Positions 37,744 through 50,539 of a stretch of DNA of 64,000 nucleotides are shown one piece after another. The notes below the pieces were generated by a model that saw nothing but the letters and a program-made list of their open reading frames with translations, made no database searches and was not told the origin of the DNA. A program made the translations under genes and the position numbers. How positions within the stretch are numbered: position 1 is the first letter of the stretch; every line of letters begins with the position of its first letter. The DNA is taken from positions 10,865,566 through 10,929,565 of the forward strand of contig CM051458.1 in the NCBI GenBank assembly GCA_028274465.1. The letters run 5' to 3'. The DNA is from Plantago ovata (Eukaryota; Streptophyta; Magnoliopsida; Lamiales; Plantaginaceae).

Positions 37744-37850
37744 CTTGGGAATGATGAACTTTGTGTGTTTTGCCGGCAGAAAGAAACGGTGCATCATTTA
37801 TTCTTCGAGAGTGTGTGTTTACAGTTGGAGTCTGGAGTATGGTAAAATAT
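37744..37850 (+). pseudogene. LINE zinc-binding (zf-RVT) fragment
   Basis: The plus strand reads ELCVFCRQKETVHHLFFES..., matching the zf-RVT pattern C-x2-C...HHLFF found C-terminal to plant LINE reverse transcriptases. Only about 35 residues remain. It lies downstream of the RNase H fragment, the wrong order for one element, so it is a separate relic. Confidence 0.55.
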
Positions 37851-38141
37851 GTTGGGAATTTTAGTGAAACGAATGAGCTTTCAATTCGTTTGATGTATTG
37901 GTCATTTGGGTCCAACACGTTGGAAATTACAAGTTTTCCATGATCGTTTATTTCCATTTGTTAATGGATGTCACTAAGGCGTTAAATCACTAAACTCCCG
38001 TGTGGTGAAAGGTGATTAATGCACATAGTGTGTTGATCGATACATGAATAAATTAAGTCGTTCAAATACGGTTGGCACCACTGTGCTAAAATTCATGGAT
38101 AAAAGTCAAATGAGGTTTGCATAGATATATGCAAAATGCAT

Positions 38142-38800
38142 TGTTGGAATGTTATTCATTTGTGTTTAATTGTAATTAATTACTCAAAATTAATTGATGA
38201 GAAAATTAATCTACAAGTTAAACAATTTGAATTAGTGAATTTGTGACCTTTCACAATGGTTTCCAACAAGAAAAGGTGAAAAAAAAAAAACAAACGTAAA
38301 TAGTAGAAAAATCGCATCTGCAGGGGTTTGAACAACTAACCTGTTGGATGAGAGAAGTCATTTGTTGCCAATGGACCATTGCAACTCTTAGAAATAGTTT
38401 TGTTCAAAGTAACAATTATCCAATAATGTGGCAGGCGAAATTTTGCATGGTTTGCGACCATTCATTGAAACCTTTTGAAGGGATTTCATACCCCTTCATT
38501 GAAGCTTTTTAGAAGTATAAATATGGGATTGGGGTTTATTCTCAAACACACATTCAAGGCATTTGATACTTCTCTTCTCATTTGCTTTTTCTTTGCACTT
38601 AATCATACTCAAAGTAAGTTCGCCAGATTCCACTATTTGGAGTGCTCCTTAGTCGTCTCAAGAGTAGTTTTATCCTGGGAGACCATTTGTCGTTATTCCG
38701 TTAGCACCATGAGCGGGACAAATATTGTCTTAAGGAGAGATGGTCAAACCATCGACTCTACTCGCCAATTTCTAGTTGTTTGTCACCATTATGGAGGAGT
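38142..38800 (+). repeat. Probable LTR fragment (Copia type)
   Basis: Starts TGTTGGAATGTT; contains AGTATAAATATGGG (TATA) at 38514 and TTATCCTGGGAGAC at 38669, phrases I associate with plant Copia LTRs. No second boundary or target duplication could be fixed. The 110-codon frame at 38475-38807 lies in it and is not taken as a gene. Confidence 0.4.
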
Positions 38801-39640
38801 TGCTTGAAGATATGATATTATTATTATGCCCTTGCGACGTGAAGAAAGAAAGGGAAGTTTACTTTGTAAATTTCTTTGTTGTTATATTGTATCATATTAA
38901 TAAGAGATTATATCACTCTAGGGGTTCCTTAGAGCATGCAATAACAAAAAAGGGCCCCTTAGATCAACAATTACAAATTAGGCCAATTTGGGGTTTTTTG
39001 GGTTGATTGTCAGTTAATTTATATACTATATTTAGAATATGTGGTTATTAAAATTATTATTTATATTTATATTAAATCACTAAAAGGGATTCTGATTTTA
39101 GTGAATTGTTAAATACGTACTTAAAATATTATAGAGAACGAGTTTAAAACGATTTTTGAGATTTTTTTATAGAAAAACTGTTGTGAATGCTCTAAGCACA
39201 TAATATCACCATTCATAAAAAATTTAATAACTTTTTTTTATATTTAATTATTCTGACAATAACAAATATGAACTAATAGAGGGAACAGAAGGAATAGCTT
39301 GGATGCATATTCCTCACTCCAATCGTGATTTTATAGTTGTCCTTTTCGAGTTATGTTTACCACAAATTACTTTAAATTACATTGAAAAGTATACAAATAA
39401 TATTATATATATCATCAAAGTACTTTAAGTATACTAAGTCACAATATTTTTATATATTTGTTTATAGTAAGAGCAATTCATTGTTAAAATGTTTTCAAAA
39501 AATTTAATCAAATAATTAATCAAAGTAATGGAGGAGTAACTAATTATAACTTATTTCAAAACTATAAAATATAAATTTTAAAAAACATTTAGAAATCATT
39601 ATAATTGACAAAAATGAATTTGGTATTGCAACATATAAGA
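38801..39640. other. AT-rich intergenic DNA
   Basis: Nothing recognised; strongly A/T-biased from 39000 on. Confidence 0.4.
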
Positions 39641-39645
39641 AATTA

Positions 39646-40341
39646 GGGCCTATTGATTTTTTATACCCTCTTAGCGTCCCTAATAAAGAAATGAACCATA
39701 TTAGTTTATCAATTACATTTTAGTCCAAAGTCAACAAAAGTTCACTATTCCAAAATTGAATTTTGATGAAACCAAACAAACCTTAGTGTTTTCAAATAAA
39801 AAAGATAAAGAATTAAAAGAAAAACTAAGTAAAAGACTAAAATAATAAAATAAATTTTAAAGAAACAAAATTTAACTTAAAAAAAAAAAAATTATCTTCA
39901 CCATCCCCAAAGCTTCAGTACCGTATTTTTTCCGGTACCGGAGCTCCAGCACCGAAAACGGTGGAGCAAGCTGCTCCACCACCATTAACGGTGCAGCAAG
40001 CAGCTTGCTCCACCACCAGATCGGTGGAGCAGCAACTCCACCATTGCTCTACCGTTACCGGCACCGGAGCTCCGATACTGAAATTTTCGTGTACTGAAGT
40101 TTTAGCGAAGAAGAAGATGGATGGATTTTGTTAAATATTTATTTTTTTTTTATTTTATAATTCTATTTAGATTTTTTAAATCTTTAAATTAATTTTTTGA
40201 TTGAAAATATTTAGTTTTCTTAAATCATGTTTGGTTGGAAGGTGTTTAAAGTGTTTGTCAACTCAAATGGACTAAAATGTAATTGAGTTTAGACTAAAAT
40301 GTAATTGATAACACAAGAGGGTATTTTATGAGAAAGGCCTT
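39646..40341. mobile_element. Non-autonomous DNA transposon with inverted ends and a GC-rich palindromic core
   Basis: The left end GGGCCTATTGATTTTTTATACCCTCTT is mirrored at the right end (AGGCCTTTCTCATAAAATACCCTCTT on the other strand). Further in, TATCAATTACATTTTAGTC also occurs at both sides. The core (39910-40110) is a large palindrome built from GGTGGAGCA/TGCTCCACC and CCGGAGCTCC words. Target duplication is unclear (TTA on both sides is possible), so the superfamily is unresolved. Confidence 0.6.
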
Positions 40342-40807
40342 TATAGTGAGCCCTTATAATAAATTTTCTCTAATAAATTAACATATTTGATTGATATATT
40401 AAAGTTATTATCAATTACTATCAAATTTATTAACTTGGAAGCATTGTACTCAACTCAAAAGTATAAGTTTAATCACCGCACTTATTAGTTTGGATGGTAG
40501 CGAAAAAGTAATACTTTAGGGGTTTATCCAATTCTTTCCATAAATCAATCACACAACATATTTCCTGGAACATAATTAGATTTTTCGTTTCGGAAACGGA
40601 AAGGTATTACATGCAAACTCAGCCCCAGATAACGTTTCCGTGAATCATAATTAAAACGTTTTCGATCTTTACACCCGGAAGGGAATGCAGTTATAGTACT
40701 ACTGAACGGATTAACTTGCCGTGCAATCCAAGTTTGAAAAGTACTATATCTACAAACTGGCTTTCCTAACCCAACAATACTTTGCCATAGTATAATATCA
40801 AACAAAG
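40342..40807. other. Upstream region of the DEAH helicase gene
   Basis: AT-rich; no convincing TATA element was found before the ATG at 40808. Confidence 0.4.
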
Positions 40808-43800
40808 ATGTCCACCGAACTAAAATCATGGGTTTCAGACCGGTTGATGTCACTTTTGGGATACTCAACTCCCATTCTTGTTCAGTTTGTCATCACCATG
40901 TCACAAAACTCTTCATCACCATCGCACATTGAGACTCAGTTACTTGAATCTGGAGTTCCTCCTTCTCCAGAGACATCGCTGTTCGCGAATCAGATCTTTT
41001 CCAGGGTCGATCGTAAAGCTCCCTTGCCCAATTTGTATAAACAGAACGAACGGGAAGCTGCGATTCTTGCACGAAAACAGTTGTCCTACGAGCTCGTTGA
41101 CAATGTGGTTGATGATGATCAGGATAGTAAGGGTGTAGGTTCTTCTTCGCGTAAACGCAAGTTCAGGACGAGGAATGCGATTAATCACGACGATGATGAC
41201 GATGAGTCAACCGAAGAGAAAGAACAACATGGTAGGAGAGTAAGAAGCCGCAGCAATAGCATGTCCGAGGATGAAATAGACCAGAAGGAGAAAGAGGAGC
41301 TAGAGCGTCGTATTAAGGAGCATGACGCTGCGAAAACTAGGAAGTTGATTGATGATGATCACGAGAATCAGGGTAAGAGTCGAAGGGCAAAAGCGTTGCA
41401 GAACGATGGGACGATTGATAGTTTAAGGAAGGAGTCGAGGCGGAACTATCTGAAGAAGAGGGTGAAGAGTAAATTGGATGATCTTATCGACGAAATCGAA
41501 GATGAGCACTACTTATTTAAGGGCGACAAGTTGACAGAACGGGAGTATCAGGATCTAAAGACCAAGAAACATGTAGCTGAGCTTGCTAAGAAGATGTCGA
41601 AGATTGAAACGGATAGTACTACTACTGGCTATCAAATTCCTGATGCATATGATATGGACGGGCGTATAAGTCAAGAAAAGAGGTTTTCTGTTGCTTCGCA
41701 GAGTTATACTGATGAAGAAGAGAAGACGAACCATTACAACGAGCAAGAAACGTGGGAGGAGAATCAGGCTAGGAAAGCAAGTTTGAGATTTGGAGCTAGG
41801 GATAGAGAGGTAACAAGTGATTGTTATAAGTTCGTTTTCGTGGATCAGATAGAGTTTGTTAAGGCAGAAGCTATGAGAGAAGTTAATGTGCCTAAAGAAG
41901 AGTTGTCGTTGTCCCTTGAGACATCCAAGGCAGATAGCCTTAAGGATGAAAGGAAAACTCTGCCTATTTATGTGTACAAGGATGAGTTGCTTAAAGCGAT
42001 TAACGATCATCAGGTTCTTGTTATAGTTGGAGAGACGGGGTCAGGAAAGACAACGCAGATACCTCAATACCTCCACGAAGCAGGCTACACCAAACGGGGG
42101 ATGATCGGCTGTACACAGCCACGCCGTGTGGCTGCTATGAGTGTTGCTGCTCGCGTTTCTCAGGAATTGGGAGTGAAGATTGGGCATGAGGTAGGGTATT
42201 CTATTCGGTTTGAAGATTGTACGTCTAAGAAAACTGTTCTCAAGTATATGACTGATGGGATGCTTTTACGTGAGTTTTTGACAGAACCGGACCTGGCTAG
42301 CTACAGCGTGATCATGGTTGATGAAGCACATGAAAGAACGCTCTCGACAGATATATTGTTTGGGTTGGTGAAAGATATTGCTCGGTTTCGCCCTGATCTG
42401 AAATTGCTTATATCCAGTGCGACTCTTGATGCAGAAAAGTTCAGTGATTATTTTGATTCTGCTCCAATTTTCAAGATCCCCGGAAGGAGATTCAATGTTG
42501 ATATACATTATACCAAAGCCCCAGAAGCAGATTACCTGGATGCTGCGGTTGTTACCGCTCTCCAGATCCATGCAACCAATCCGCCAGGAGATGGTGATAT
42601 TCTTGTTTTCTTGACAGGTCAAGAAGAGATTGAAACTGCACAAGAGATTCTTAAGCACAGGACTAGAGGATTAGGGACTAAAATCGCAGAGTTGATCATT
42701 TGTCCGATTTACGCAAACCTGCCAACGGAGCTGCAGGCAAAGATCTTTGAGCCTACCCCATACGGGGCTCGAAAGGTCATCTTAGCAACGAATATCGCTG
42801 AGACGTCCTTGACTATTGATGGAATCAAGTATGTCATTGATCCAGGGTACTGCAAGATGAAGACTTATAATCCGCGGACAGGAATGGAAGCTTTACAGGT
42901 CACTCCAATCTCGAAAGCATCAGCTAATCAGCGAGCAGGTCGGTCTGGAAGGACAGGTCCGGGACAGTGCTTCCGGCTCTATACAGCCTATAATTACTAC
43001 ACAGATTTAGAAGAAAACACTACTCCTGAAATACAAAGGACTAACTTGGCTAATGTAGTCCTGACGCTCAAGAGCCTCGGTATCAATGACCTGATCAATT
43101 TTGACTTCATGGATCCTCCACCATCTGAAGCTATTCTGAAGGCACTGGAACTGCTTTATAGTCTTAGTGCACTTAACAAACATGGAGACTTAACAAAAGT
43201 CGGTAGAACAATGGCAGAGTTCCCGTTAGATCCTATGCTATCGAAGATGATCGTTGCTTCTGACAAATACCGCTGCTCTGAAGAGGTTTTATCCATCGCA
43301 GCAATGTTGTCTGTTGGAAACTCAATCTTCTACAGGCCTAAAGATAAGAGGCTTCACGCAGATAATGCTCACAGGATCTATCAAGCAGGAAATGTTGGAG
43401 ACCATATTGCACTCCTGAACGTGTATACCGCATGGAAAGAGAGCAATTATTCTAATCAGTGGTGTTATGAGAATTATATCCAGGTTAGGAGCATGAAGAG
43501 AGCTAGAGATACAAGAGATCAACTCGTGGGGCTGTTGGAAAGGGTCGACATTACTTTATCTTCGAGTCGCAATGATATAGTTGGTATAAAGAAAGCTATC
43601 ACGTCAGGGTTCTTTCCGCACTCAGCAAGGCTACAGAAAAATGGATACCGCACTTTGAAACATCGACAACCTGTGGAGATTCATCCGAGTTCTAGCTTGA
43701 GAATGGTAAATCCAATATGGGTTGTGTATCACGAATTTGTTTTGACAACGAAGGAGTATATGAGACAGGTGACTGAAATCGAACCGGAATGGCTAGTCGA

Positions 43801-43849
43801 AATAGCTCCTCATTACTATAAACTGAAGGATGTTGAAAATAGTCTGTGA
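40808..43849 (+). CDS. DEAH1: DEAH-box pre-mRNA-splicing RNA helicase (PRP2/DHX16 type), single coding exon
   Basis: A 1013-residue nuclear ATP-dependent RNA helicase that drives spliceosome activation in its yeast and human relatives (Prp2/DHX16). The N-terminal part starts [17 protein letters not shown], the conserved N-terminus of the DHX16 branch, then an acidic/Arg-rich low-complexity region (residues 95-240). The helicase core: [13 protein letters not shown] (motif I, residue about 408), [12 protein letters not shown] (Ia), DEAH (II, residue 505), SAT (III, residue 537), [17 protein letters not shown] (V) and [12 protein letters not shown] (VI, residue 708). It is followed by winged-helix, HA2 ratchet and OB-fold ([19 protein letters not shown]). 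Length and domain order are complete. The whole coding region lacks introns, which could be ancestral or reflect retroposition. The start is supported by the conserved N-terminal block. Confidence 0.95.
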   Translation: MSTELKSWVSDRLMSLLGYSTPILVQFVITMSQNSSSPSHIETQLLESGVPPSPETSLFANQIFSRVDRKAPLPNLYKQNEREAAILARKQLSYELVDNVVDDDQDSKGVGSSSRKRKFRTRNAINHDDDDDESTEEKEQHGRRVRSRSNSMSEDEIDQKEKEELERRIKEHDAAKTRKLIDDDHENQGKSRRAKALQNDGTIDSLRKESRRNYLKKRVKSKLDDLIDEIEDEHYLFKGDKLTEREYQDLKTKKHVAELAKKMSKIETDSTTTGYQIPDAYDMDGRISQEKRFSVASQSYTDEEEKTNHYNEQETWEENQARKASLRFGARDREVTSDCYKFVFVDQIEFVKAEAMREVNVPKEELSLSLETSKADSLKDERKTLPIYVYKDELLKAINDHQVLVIVGETGSGKTTQIPQYLHEAGYTKRGMIGCTQPRRVAAMSVAARVSQELGVKIGHEVGYSIRFEDCTSKKTVLKYMTDGMLLREFLTEPDLASYSVIMVDEAHERTLSTDILFGLVKDIARFRPDLKLLISSATLDAEKFSDYFDSAPIFKIPGRRFNVDIHYTKAPEADYLDAAVVTALQIHATNPPGDGDILVFLTGQEEIETAQEILKHRTRGLGTKIAELIICPIYANLPTELQAKIFEPTPYGARKVILATNIAETSLTIDGIKYVIDPGYCKMKTYNPRTGMEALQVTPISKASANQRAGRSGRTGPGQCFRLYTAYNYYTDLEENTTPEIQRTNLANVVLTLKSLGINDLINFDFMDPPPSEAILKALELLYSLSALNKHGDLTKVGRTMAEFPLDPMLSKMIVASDKYRCSEEVLSIAAMLSVGNSIFYRPKDKRLHADNAHRIYQAGNVGDHIALLNVYTAWKESNYSNQWCYENYIQVRSMKRARDTRDQLVGLLERVDITLSSSRNDIVGIKKAITSGFFPHSARLQKNGYRTLKHRQPVEIHPSSSLRMVNPIWVVYHEFVLTTKEYMRQVTEIEPEWLVEIAPHYYKLKDVENSL

Positions 43850-44663
43850 AGCAACTTGTTTAGTTTGATCCATCTGTGCAATAAGATGTCTGGCTTTTTG
43901 CAGAATGGCATATGAAATTGAAAAGCTTTAAAGCTTGAGAATGTAATCTGTGGTGATTTATGAATGCAGATATATGTAGAGGTTTTGTTGTACACTGCTA
44001 GATTTTTGTAGGATATTTCACTGGTTTGCTATACAGTAATATCTAATTCAGTTCTGGTTATATGTTTTTTGTTTATTTAATATAGAGAAATAACAGCTCA
44101 GTTTTCAAGAATTTTGCTAGGATAATGTTCAAATTCTCTAATCTCTACCAGCTGAATTGTAGAAATTGCGTAAAATGCAGTCTGAATTTGAGCTAGCAAA
44201 TGAGTTTCATTTCCCCAGTTAAGAACTACTATAAGTATAACCAATATCAAGTTGTTCAACTTGCATAAAATAGAACGCACGAATCCAAAAAGCAAAGGGG
44301 TGCATATAACTAGATGAATATTGTCACAAAAGATGTTTAAGGCGACCAGGCTACTAAAGTTTCACCTCAGCTATACAGTTTCGTGGCTATAAGATTTCAC
44401 TCAAAACATACTCAGATCAGATGTAATTCGATACTAAAACTTGCATTTCATACATAAGCAAATGAATATTGTACCCTTTTACAAATTACTAAGACTTTGG
44501 GCGCAATGAACAGGTAATACAACATCCCAGGAGGCCAGGCTACAATGTTTGCTCCACTGCGCAACTCTTAAAGCAGGAGTTGTTTCTTGAGAATCCTCAC
44601 ACCACAACATCGAGCCAACAACTAAGATATAGGCTAAGTGCTGCTTTTATATAGAAGCAGGAA
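43850..44663. other. 3' flanks of two convergent genes (helicase and AP-1 mu)
   Basis: About 0.8 kb of untranslated/intergenic sequence between the stop codons of the plus-strand helicase and the minus-strand adaptor gene. No other gene signal. Confidence 0.5.
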
Positions 44664-47600
44664 TTAAACAAGTCTTAGCTCATATTCACCAGCCATCGTG
44701 ATATATCTCACCCATGGAAGAGCTTGATACCCACTCTTCTCGATAATTTTCAAGTAACGAACCTATAAGCCAATAGGTTCAATTCATTAGATGAGATTGT
44801 CCAGATAATATAACAGAATAATGTTAACAATCATACGTCCACAATCCACATTATTGCATAACGGGTTGGGACATGAATTTTAAAAATAAGTAAAGAAAAA
44901 TTGCACAGCGATTGTTTTGAAATCAGCAAACTGGCGAGGGATGCACAATGCAGAACTATTTGCCCCCTTTGGTAATAATGAAACCAGTTGCACAGAGGCA
45001 GTACAAATCATAATTCAACTATTGGATAAGCTAAGAGTTATACTTTTACCAGAGTCATAGATAATATTCATTAAAAGACTAAAATATGTAAACCTCGGAA
45101 TTTTATGCACAAGTAGAAAGAAAAAAAAAATCAATTTTTAGTATATTAAATAGCAACCATTTCTGCATACGTGTTTAGGTTATCATTATCTGTACATCTT
45201 TTTGCATAGGAACTACTCTCTCTGTCCCGCTAGAAATTACCCACTTTGACTTTTTCGGTCAACAGCTTCCAACTTTGACTCTCGATTACTTTTATACTAT
45301 AATGATAACATATTTAATAAAGTCACATTATGAAACTTTATGATCTATATTTTCATAATATAATTTTTTTAAATATTTTACCAATATAGTTTAAGAGTAA
45401 TCGGGAGTCAAAGTTGAAAGCTGTTGATGGAAAAATTCAAAGTGGGTAATTTATAGCGAGACAGAGGGAGTATACTTTTATTTATCTCAACTGAAACTCT
45501 CCAGCAGACAATATGCACAACTCAAACTCTCCACATAGAAAACCGCCCTCCAGCATTTCCAGGAAACAGCTAAAACATATAACCAGTACATGCTGGTAGT
45601 ACAGAGCACTATTTATATTGTCAACGGAAATTTCATACATGGTTCATATATTGATCCTGATTGAGAATATCCATGAAGATAAATCATTATATGCCCATAC
45701 AAAACTGATCCAGGTCTTCTCTTCTCTAATATCATTTTTAAGGGCCTCTAGAATAGTTACTCCTAGTGAGTGAAGTACCTGATTAATGTTTAAATCTTCC
45801 AATTATTATGTTTCTAGTTAAGGCTACCCGTAGCTTGTGCAGTTCTCTCTTAGCACTTTTTACTATGACATTCTAATATACACTATATTTCTGTTCAATA
45901 TTCAAATTAGACTTCAGAACAAAAGCACAAGTTCTCAAGAAAACTGCAAAAGCCAGACTAAACGACAGTTTCCAATGCTAAAACAGTAAATAACATCATA
46001 TTTCTGTTAAAAACACACTTTCGGAGGTCACAGCGCAATATGATAAGTCGTTGACATTCACATGTGGACCATCAGTATTTGACCAACTACTAGAGTAGTT
46101 GGGTTTCACGTGCTAAAAAACAGAAGCATATTCATCCATGGTACTGGTTAACTAAAAACGGTCATGACGCTTATAGTGCAGTTGTATTTTGTCTGTACTA
46201 TTTGCAAGTTATACAGGGACATATATTGCTTTTAAAAGGCTTACCTGTATTCCCGAGACAGTAAAGTATGGTATTTCAAACTTCACCCGTATCGGAGCTT
46301 TTCTCTCGGGAACTGATTCCTCAGAAGTTACACTAGGAAGACTAAACTCTGCTCTCAACATGTATTCCTGAAATTTAAAAAGTAACGGGACAAATAAGAC
46401 AACCATCTTACATTCAAACCCCAACTGGTACCAAATGAATGCAGTCATGCAACTACGAGTGCAGAGCTACTAGATACTACCTTGCCCCCAGGAAAAGATT
46501 TTATTTTCCAAACTAATGCATCATGTTCTGGTGCATAAGCAGCAGAGCCCATTGATGTTCGGACATTTGGATTCGTGGAGTCAGCTGGTACGGGAATCCC
46601 AATTTCAACATTAGTTGCAGTGCTGATACTCAGATAAAAGCACGATAGCGTTAGAGGAGCACAATCCATTGCCAATTCAGATACAATATAAAACAAATTA
46701 AACAATGTCGAATCATGACATGCAATGCAATGACATAAAACTTATTCGACATACCTGCGCTCCTTGAACTGGCTCCTGGCTTTTATCACAAATTCAATGC
46801 GACTCCTAGAATGTTTTTCAATTTGAGCTTCTACCCATATCAAAGGCTTCACCTGAAAGGAACAGTATTTGTAAAATTGTCATCCTATTCTCAACAATGA
46901 TTTACTTCCCCGAAAAAAGAAGGTGATTGCTTTTAAGGCAACATAACTTCACAGAAGGGACATATTCAAAAGCTAACCTGAGTGTTGAGCCTATAAGTCA
47001 TAAGGTCAAAAGATCCGTCCGGAGGTACAAATGATATTGTTCGGTCATTCTCGAATCTGGCCAACCGAACACACCTGAACTCACACGGGAAAGCTAAATT
47101 AAGATTCCTTCATGGCAACAAACAAAGCCCGGGGGGGGGGGGGGGGGGGGGGGGGGGCTGTGGATCTGTGATAAGTATACCTGTATACATTTATGATACT
47201 TTTCCCTCCCACCTTAAACTTCCATTTTGCAATTCTAGTCCCACCTCATTTTAATCTTTGCATACCTAAATTACCAACTTTTTTATAATTATTTTATCCA
47301 TTCTCTCATACCTGAACACCAGGATCCATTATTTATAGATTTATTTTTCCCGTTTTAATGTCGATGCTTGGAAAAAAATGGGATTATGGGATGTTTAGAG
47401 GGGTACAAAAGGTATATGTTTTCTAGCTAACGAAGAGCATTTTTCCTTCCATAATTTACCAGCCGTGCATTAAACGATACATAATGGAATATATTGCAAT
47501 ACATGAAAAAAAAATTGACAAAGCAAATAATATATGAATGAAGAACTACGTACTGGTGGAACTTGATATCATCTAGATCAATGGCTTTTCCTTTAGAAGT

Positions 47601-49607
47601 TCGTCCTTGTGCTTCTAGCAAAACTCTATCATTCAGCCCAAGTTTACATTCTGGCATACCACTGCATTAGTAAGTAATATATTATATTGAGTGATTGGGT
47701 GTTACAGTTACAGCTGGAAGTTGACAACAATCACAGTTATAGCAAACATATTTCACTCGAGAAGTATTTCAATTGAAGTCCAAGCACAAGTCCTTGAGCC
47801 AATAAACAGTTCTCTATTGAGTCATTTGATGTTTAGCCAAAAGGTCACTTCTCTACAACTTTCACATCTTATGTATATCTAACTTTTCCGTGAAATTTAT
47901 ACAATTTCCATGATTGTAAGAACATTATTCTACCCTTAAACTAAGAAGTGACATCTAATCAATCCAACAAAATGGTCAGAAATAGTAGAGTTTGCAATGC
48001 TGCTGTAGTCAGTACTTTGGCACTTCCATAATACTAAGGTTTTTTTTTATTAAACGACGAGGGACATGAGTTTTGAGTTATTTATACAAAACGTAGGGAT
48101 ACACATTCCCTTTGCTGTTATTACCTAAATGACAATTTTTGATAAAACTAAAACAAAGAATCAATTAACATTTGAGAATATGAACATCAGAACTTCAACA
48201 CAACTATCATTTAGTAGAATTATAAAAGCGAGTAGTCGAGGAAAAAATGCACAATGATGCACTGGAGTCAGGGATGTGAAAAGAAATCCAATTATTGTTA
48301 TTTTAAACTAAAAGCAACTTTGAAATGTATAATTTGGGAGGTGGAATGAATATAAAAAATAAACCTCAAGTACGTTCGCATCTTTAATGCCCCAACCACA
48401 TCCGACCGAATTATCTGACCATTGCTGTTTACGAGTATATTTACGCTTTCAACAACGTCAAGGAACACCTGAATAACACGTGAACAAAATATCAATCCAG
48501 TGATCAAGATGCTCAGTTAAAACAATTAAAAAAAAAAAGAAGAACTCACTTCATTCTTCTTATAATTTATCCCTTCACTGCGCCATGATACTGCATTTGT
48601 AACAGCCATTGGAGGCCTCTGTGAAACTTCCATTCTATATGCATCGGTCTTTATGAACTCACTAAGAATCTTTGCTTCAGTGTATTGCGGGTACCCGAAG
48701 TCCATAATCTCATCAAGTAACTCATACTGGAGAGGTGCAACACATCAGTTGCCAGACAATACTACTACAAGTTTTAAGCTCAATATAATTCCATATAAAA
48801 GGTAAAGTTTATTTTCCTTACCACTACAACAAAATTATCTCTAAGGGATTCCTCTTCTAGTTCATCAAAGTAATGTTTAAAAACCTGTCATAGATTAACA
48901 ACAATAGTAATCAGAGCTAAATATCATTTCACTAGATTTTGCAAAATGCACAAAGCCAATGATCACAAGTACTACTTACATCCACTATACGGTGCAGGAA
49001 TAGAATAAGGCTAGCAGCATTGCAATTCTGCCGCGATGCGGTCATCAGGTACACATTGTTGTGCTGTATAAATATATATGTGACACCACTATCATGCACA
49101 ACAGGGTCATGAAAATCTGGATCACCCTGTATTATGATATAATGTACAAAAAGGATTCAGTTTCTGATAAGTAGAGACTTACAGAGCACGCAAATACACT
49201 CACTAAAACAGCAGTGAAGTACTAAGCAACCTAATAAAATTACAAATGATAGTCCAATTCCAATTACATATGAAGGAAACTACAAATGTAATTACATATT
49301 GTAAGCAGTAAAGTTTTATGAAGGAAATTACATATTGTATCATTAACCTCCAATCCAATTCCCTGTCAATTTCTAATTCAATCTCATTGAATCGAACGAT
49401 ATACTACAAAAATGAAGTGATAAAATCACACCAGTAGCTCAATTCAAAGCCCTAAAAATCTAGCTGAAAACAAACTACCTCTTTCTCGATGAGTTTGGTG
49501 AAGAACTTCTCGGCTTGCGCCGCCGAGACGTCACCACGGTAATCACGCCAGACGAGAACCCTACCCTTGATATCAAGTAGGAACAGCGCCGAAGCTGCTC
49601 CCGCCAT
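44664..49607 (-). CDS. AP1M2: AP-1 clathrin adaptor complex medium subunit mu, eleven exons
   Basis: Exons in coding order: 49479-49607, 48980-49126, 48822-48884, 48550-48726, 48365-48468, 47554-47661, 46978-47074, 46755-46852, 46481-46622, 46245-46367, 44664-44762. All introns are GT-AG. They join to 428 codons plus stop, exactly the usual length of plant AP1M. The mu subunit recognises tyrosine-type sorting signals on cargo at the trans-Golgi network/early endosome. The N-terminal longin domain starts MAGAASALFLLDIKGRV; RQNCNAASL, DEIMDFGYPQYTE and SQRPPMAVTNAVSWR follow. The mu-homology domain has VNILVNSNGQIIRSDV, GMPECKLGLND, DIKFHQCVRLARFENDRTISF, RKAPIRVKFEIPYFTVSGIQ and the end GEYELRLV. 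No lesion seen. Intron 10 holds a Stowaway MITE and intron 6 a poly-G run. Confidence 0.97.
45216..45470. mobile_element. Stowaway MITE in intron 10 of AP1M
   Basis: 255 bp between TA target dinucleotides (45214-45215, 45471-45472). Ends CTCTCTCTGTCCCGCTAGAA and, on the other strand, CTCCCTCTGTCTCGCTATAA; the inverted repeats extend for about 70 bp (AATTACCCACTTTGA, TCAACAGCTT(T/C)CAACTTTGACTC). CTCCCTCyGTCCC plus TA is the Stowaway signature. Confidence 0.9.
47131..47157 (+). repeat. Run of 27 G residues in intron 6 of AP1M
   Basis: An uninterrupted G homopolymer, preceded by CCC. On the transcribed strand this is poly-C in the pre-mRNA; the other DNA strand could form G-quadruplexes. The exact length is uncertain, since such runs are poorly sequenced. 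Confidence 0.85.
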
Positions 49608-50539
49608 TTCCGATTATATCCTCCTACTCAATTGCTAAACTCTGCGGAAATTTCAAAATTCAATTGGAAAAGGCGATCAATCACAGATCGCGATGCGAGA
49701 TCGAATGGAGGCTTGGTAGTTGTGTCGGAATTGGGGGTAATCAGCTGGAGAGGCATCGTTTTGCCATTGATCTCTGATATTTTGTCTGTTTCGGTTACTG
49801 AATTTGCAAAAGGGGATATGGAGCTGCTGAGGATTGTTGTGTGTGAGAGAAGGAAGGAATTTCCGGGTTATCGGGTAAAAAAACATAGTAGATCGGATTC
49901 GAACTTGGTTAATTCATTAATTTCATACACACCCCTACACTTTTAAACTCTATCAAAGGTAAAGACTTTGTTTAATGTTAGTTGATAAGGTACTGATCGG
50001 TAAAAGTGCATCCGGAAACGCGGTCAACGTTTCGTTTTACATCCAGACCTGACCGGGACAATTTCACATGCGAAAATGGCATAGTTGACTGCCAAAAAAA
50101 TCGAAAACCCCCCGCTTGGTAACATTTGGAAACGCAGCCGACAAGGTGAAACGGAAGGAGACAAATGTGATTGGTAGAAGCTGTTTGTAGTGTAAATGTG
50201 ATGTATTTTGTGGTTGAACTGTTGTAGTTACCTTTATACCCTTACTTTACTCTAATTGGAAATGGGAAACACACTTCTTCAAGTTGGAACACGTTTTGTT
50301 GCTACCTTTTACGTTTTTCAATGGTATTTACCATTTTACCCCTTCGTGTTATAAACATTGGACAGCAGGTTTTCGAACTCGATAAAGGCTTGCCATTCAT
50401 GTTCCATTGAAGCAAAATAACTCGTAATACATAGCAAATGAAAGGTTCAAACATAATCTAGCTTAATGCGAAGACATAATAGATGACAACGAATACAAAA
50501 GTTGTCATCGGAACAAGAATGGATTATGGAAGTTCAGAT
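49608..50539. other. AP1M promoter region and gap before the GRF zinc-finger cluster
   Basis: No TATA element was evident for AP1M. Between 49980 and 50390 are A/C-rich anonymous sequences with two loosely similar phrases (GGAAACGCGGTCAAC at 50013, GGAAACGCAGCCGAC at 50129). No gene. Confidence 0.4.

Noticed and set aside
38315..38400. tRNA-like phrase GGGGTTTGAAC
   Set aside because: No cloverleaf could be drawn around it; similar phrases are frequent in plant repeats.
41555..42010. 151-codon minus frame inside the helicase gene
   Set aside because: Antisense shadow; the helicase motifs are on the plus strand.
45000..45215. Possible extra AP1M exon in the long last intron
   Set aside because: The eleven exons already give the full 428-residue family length; no unmatched domain remains.
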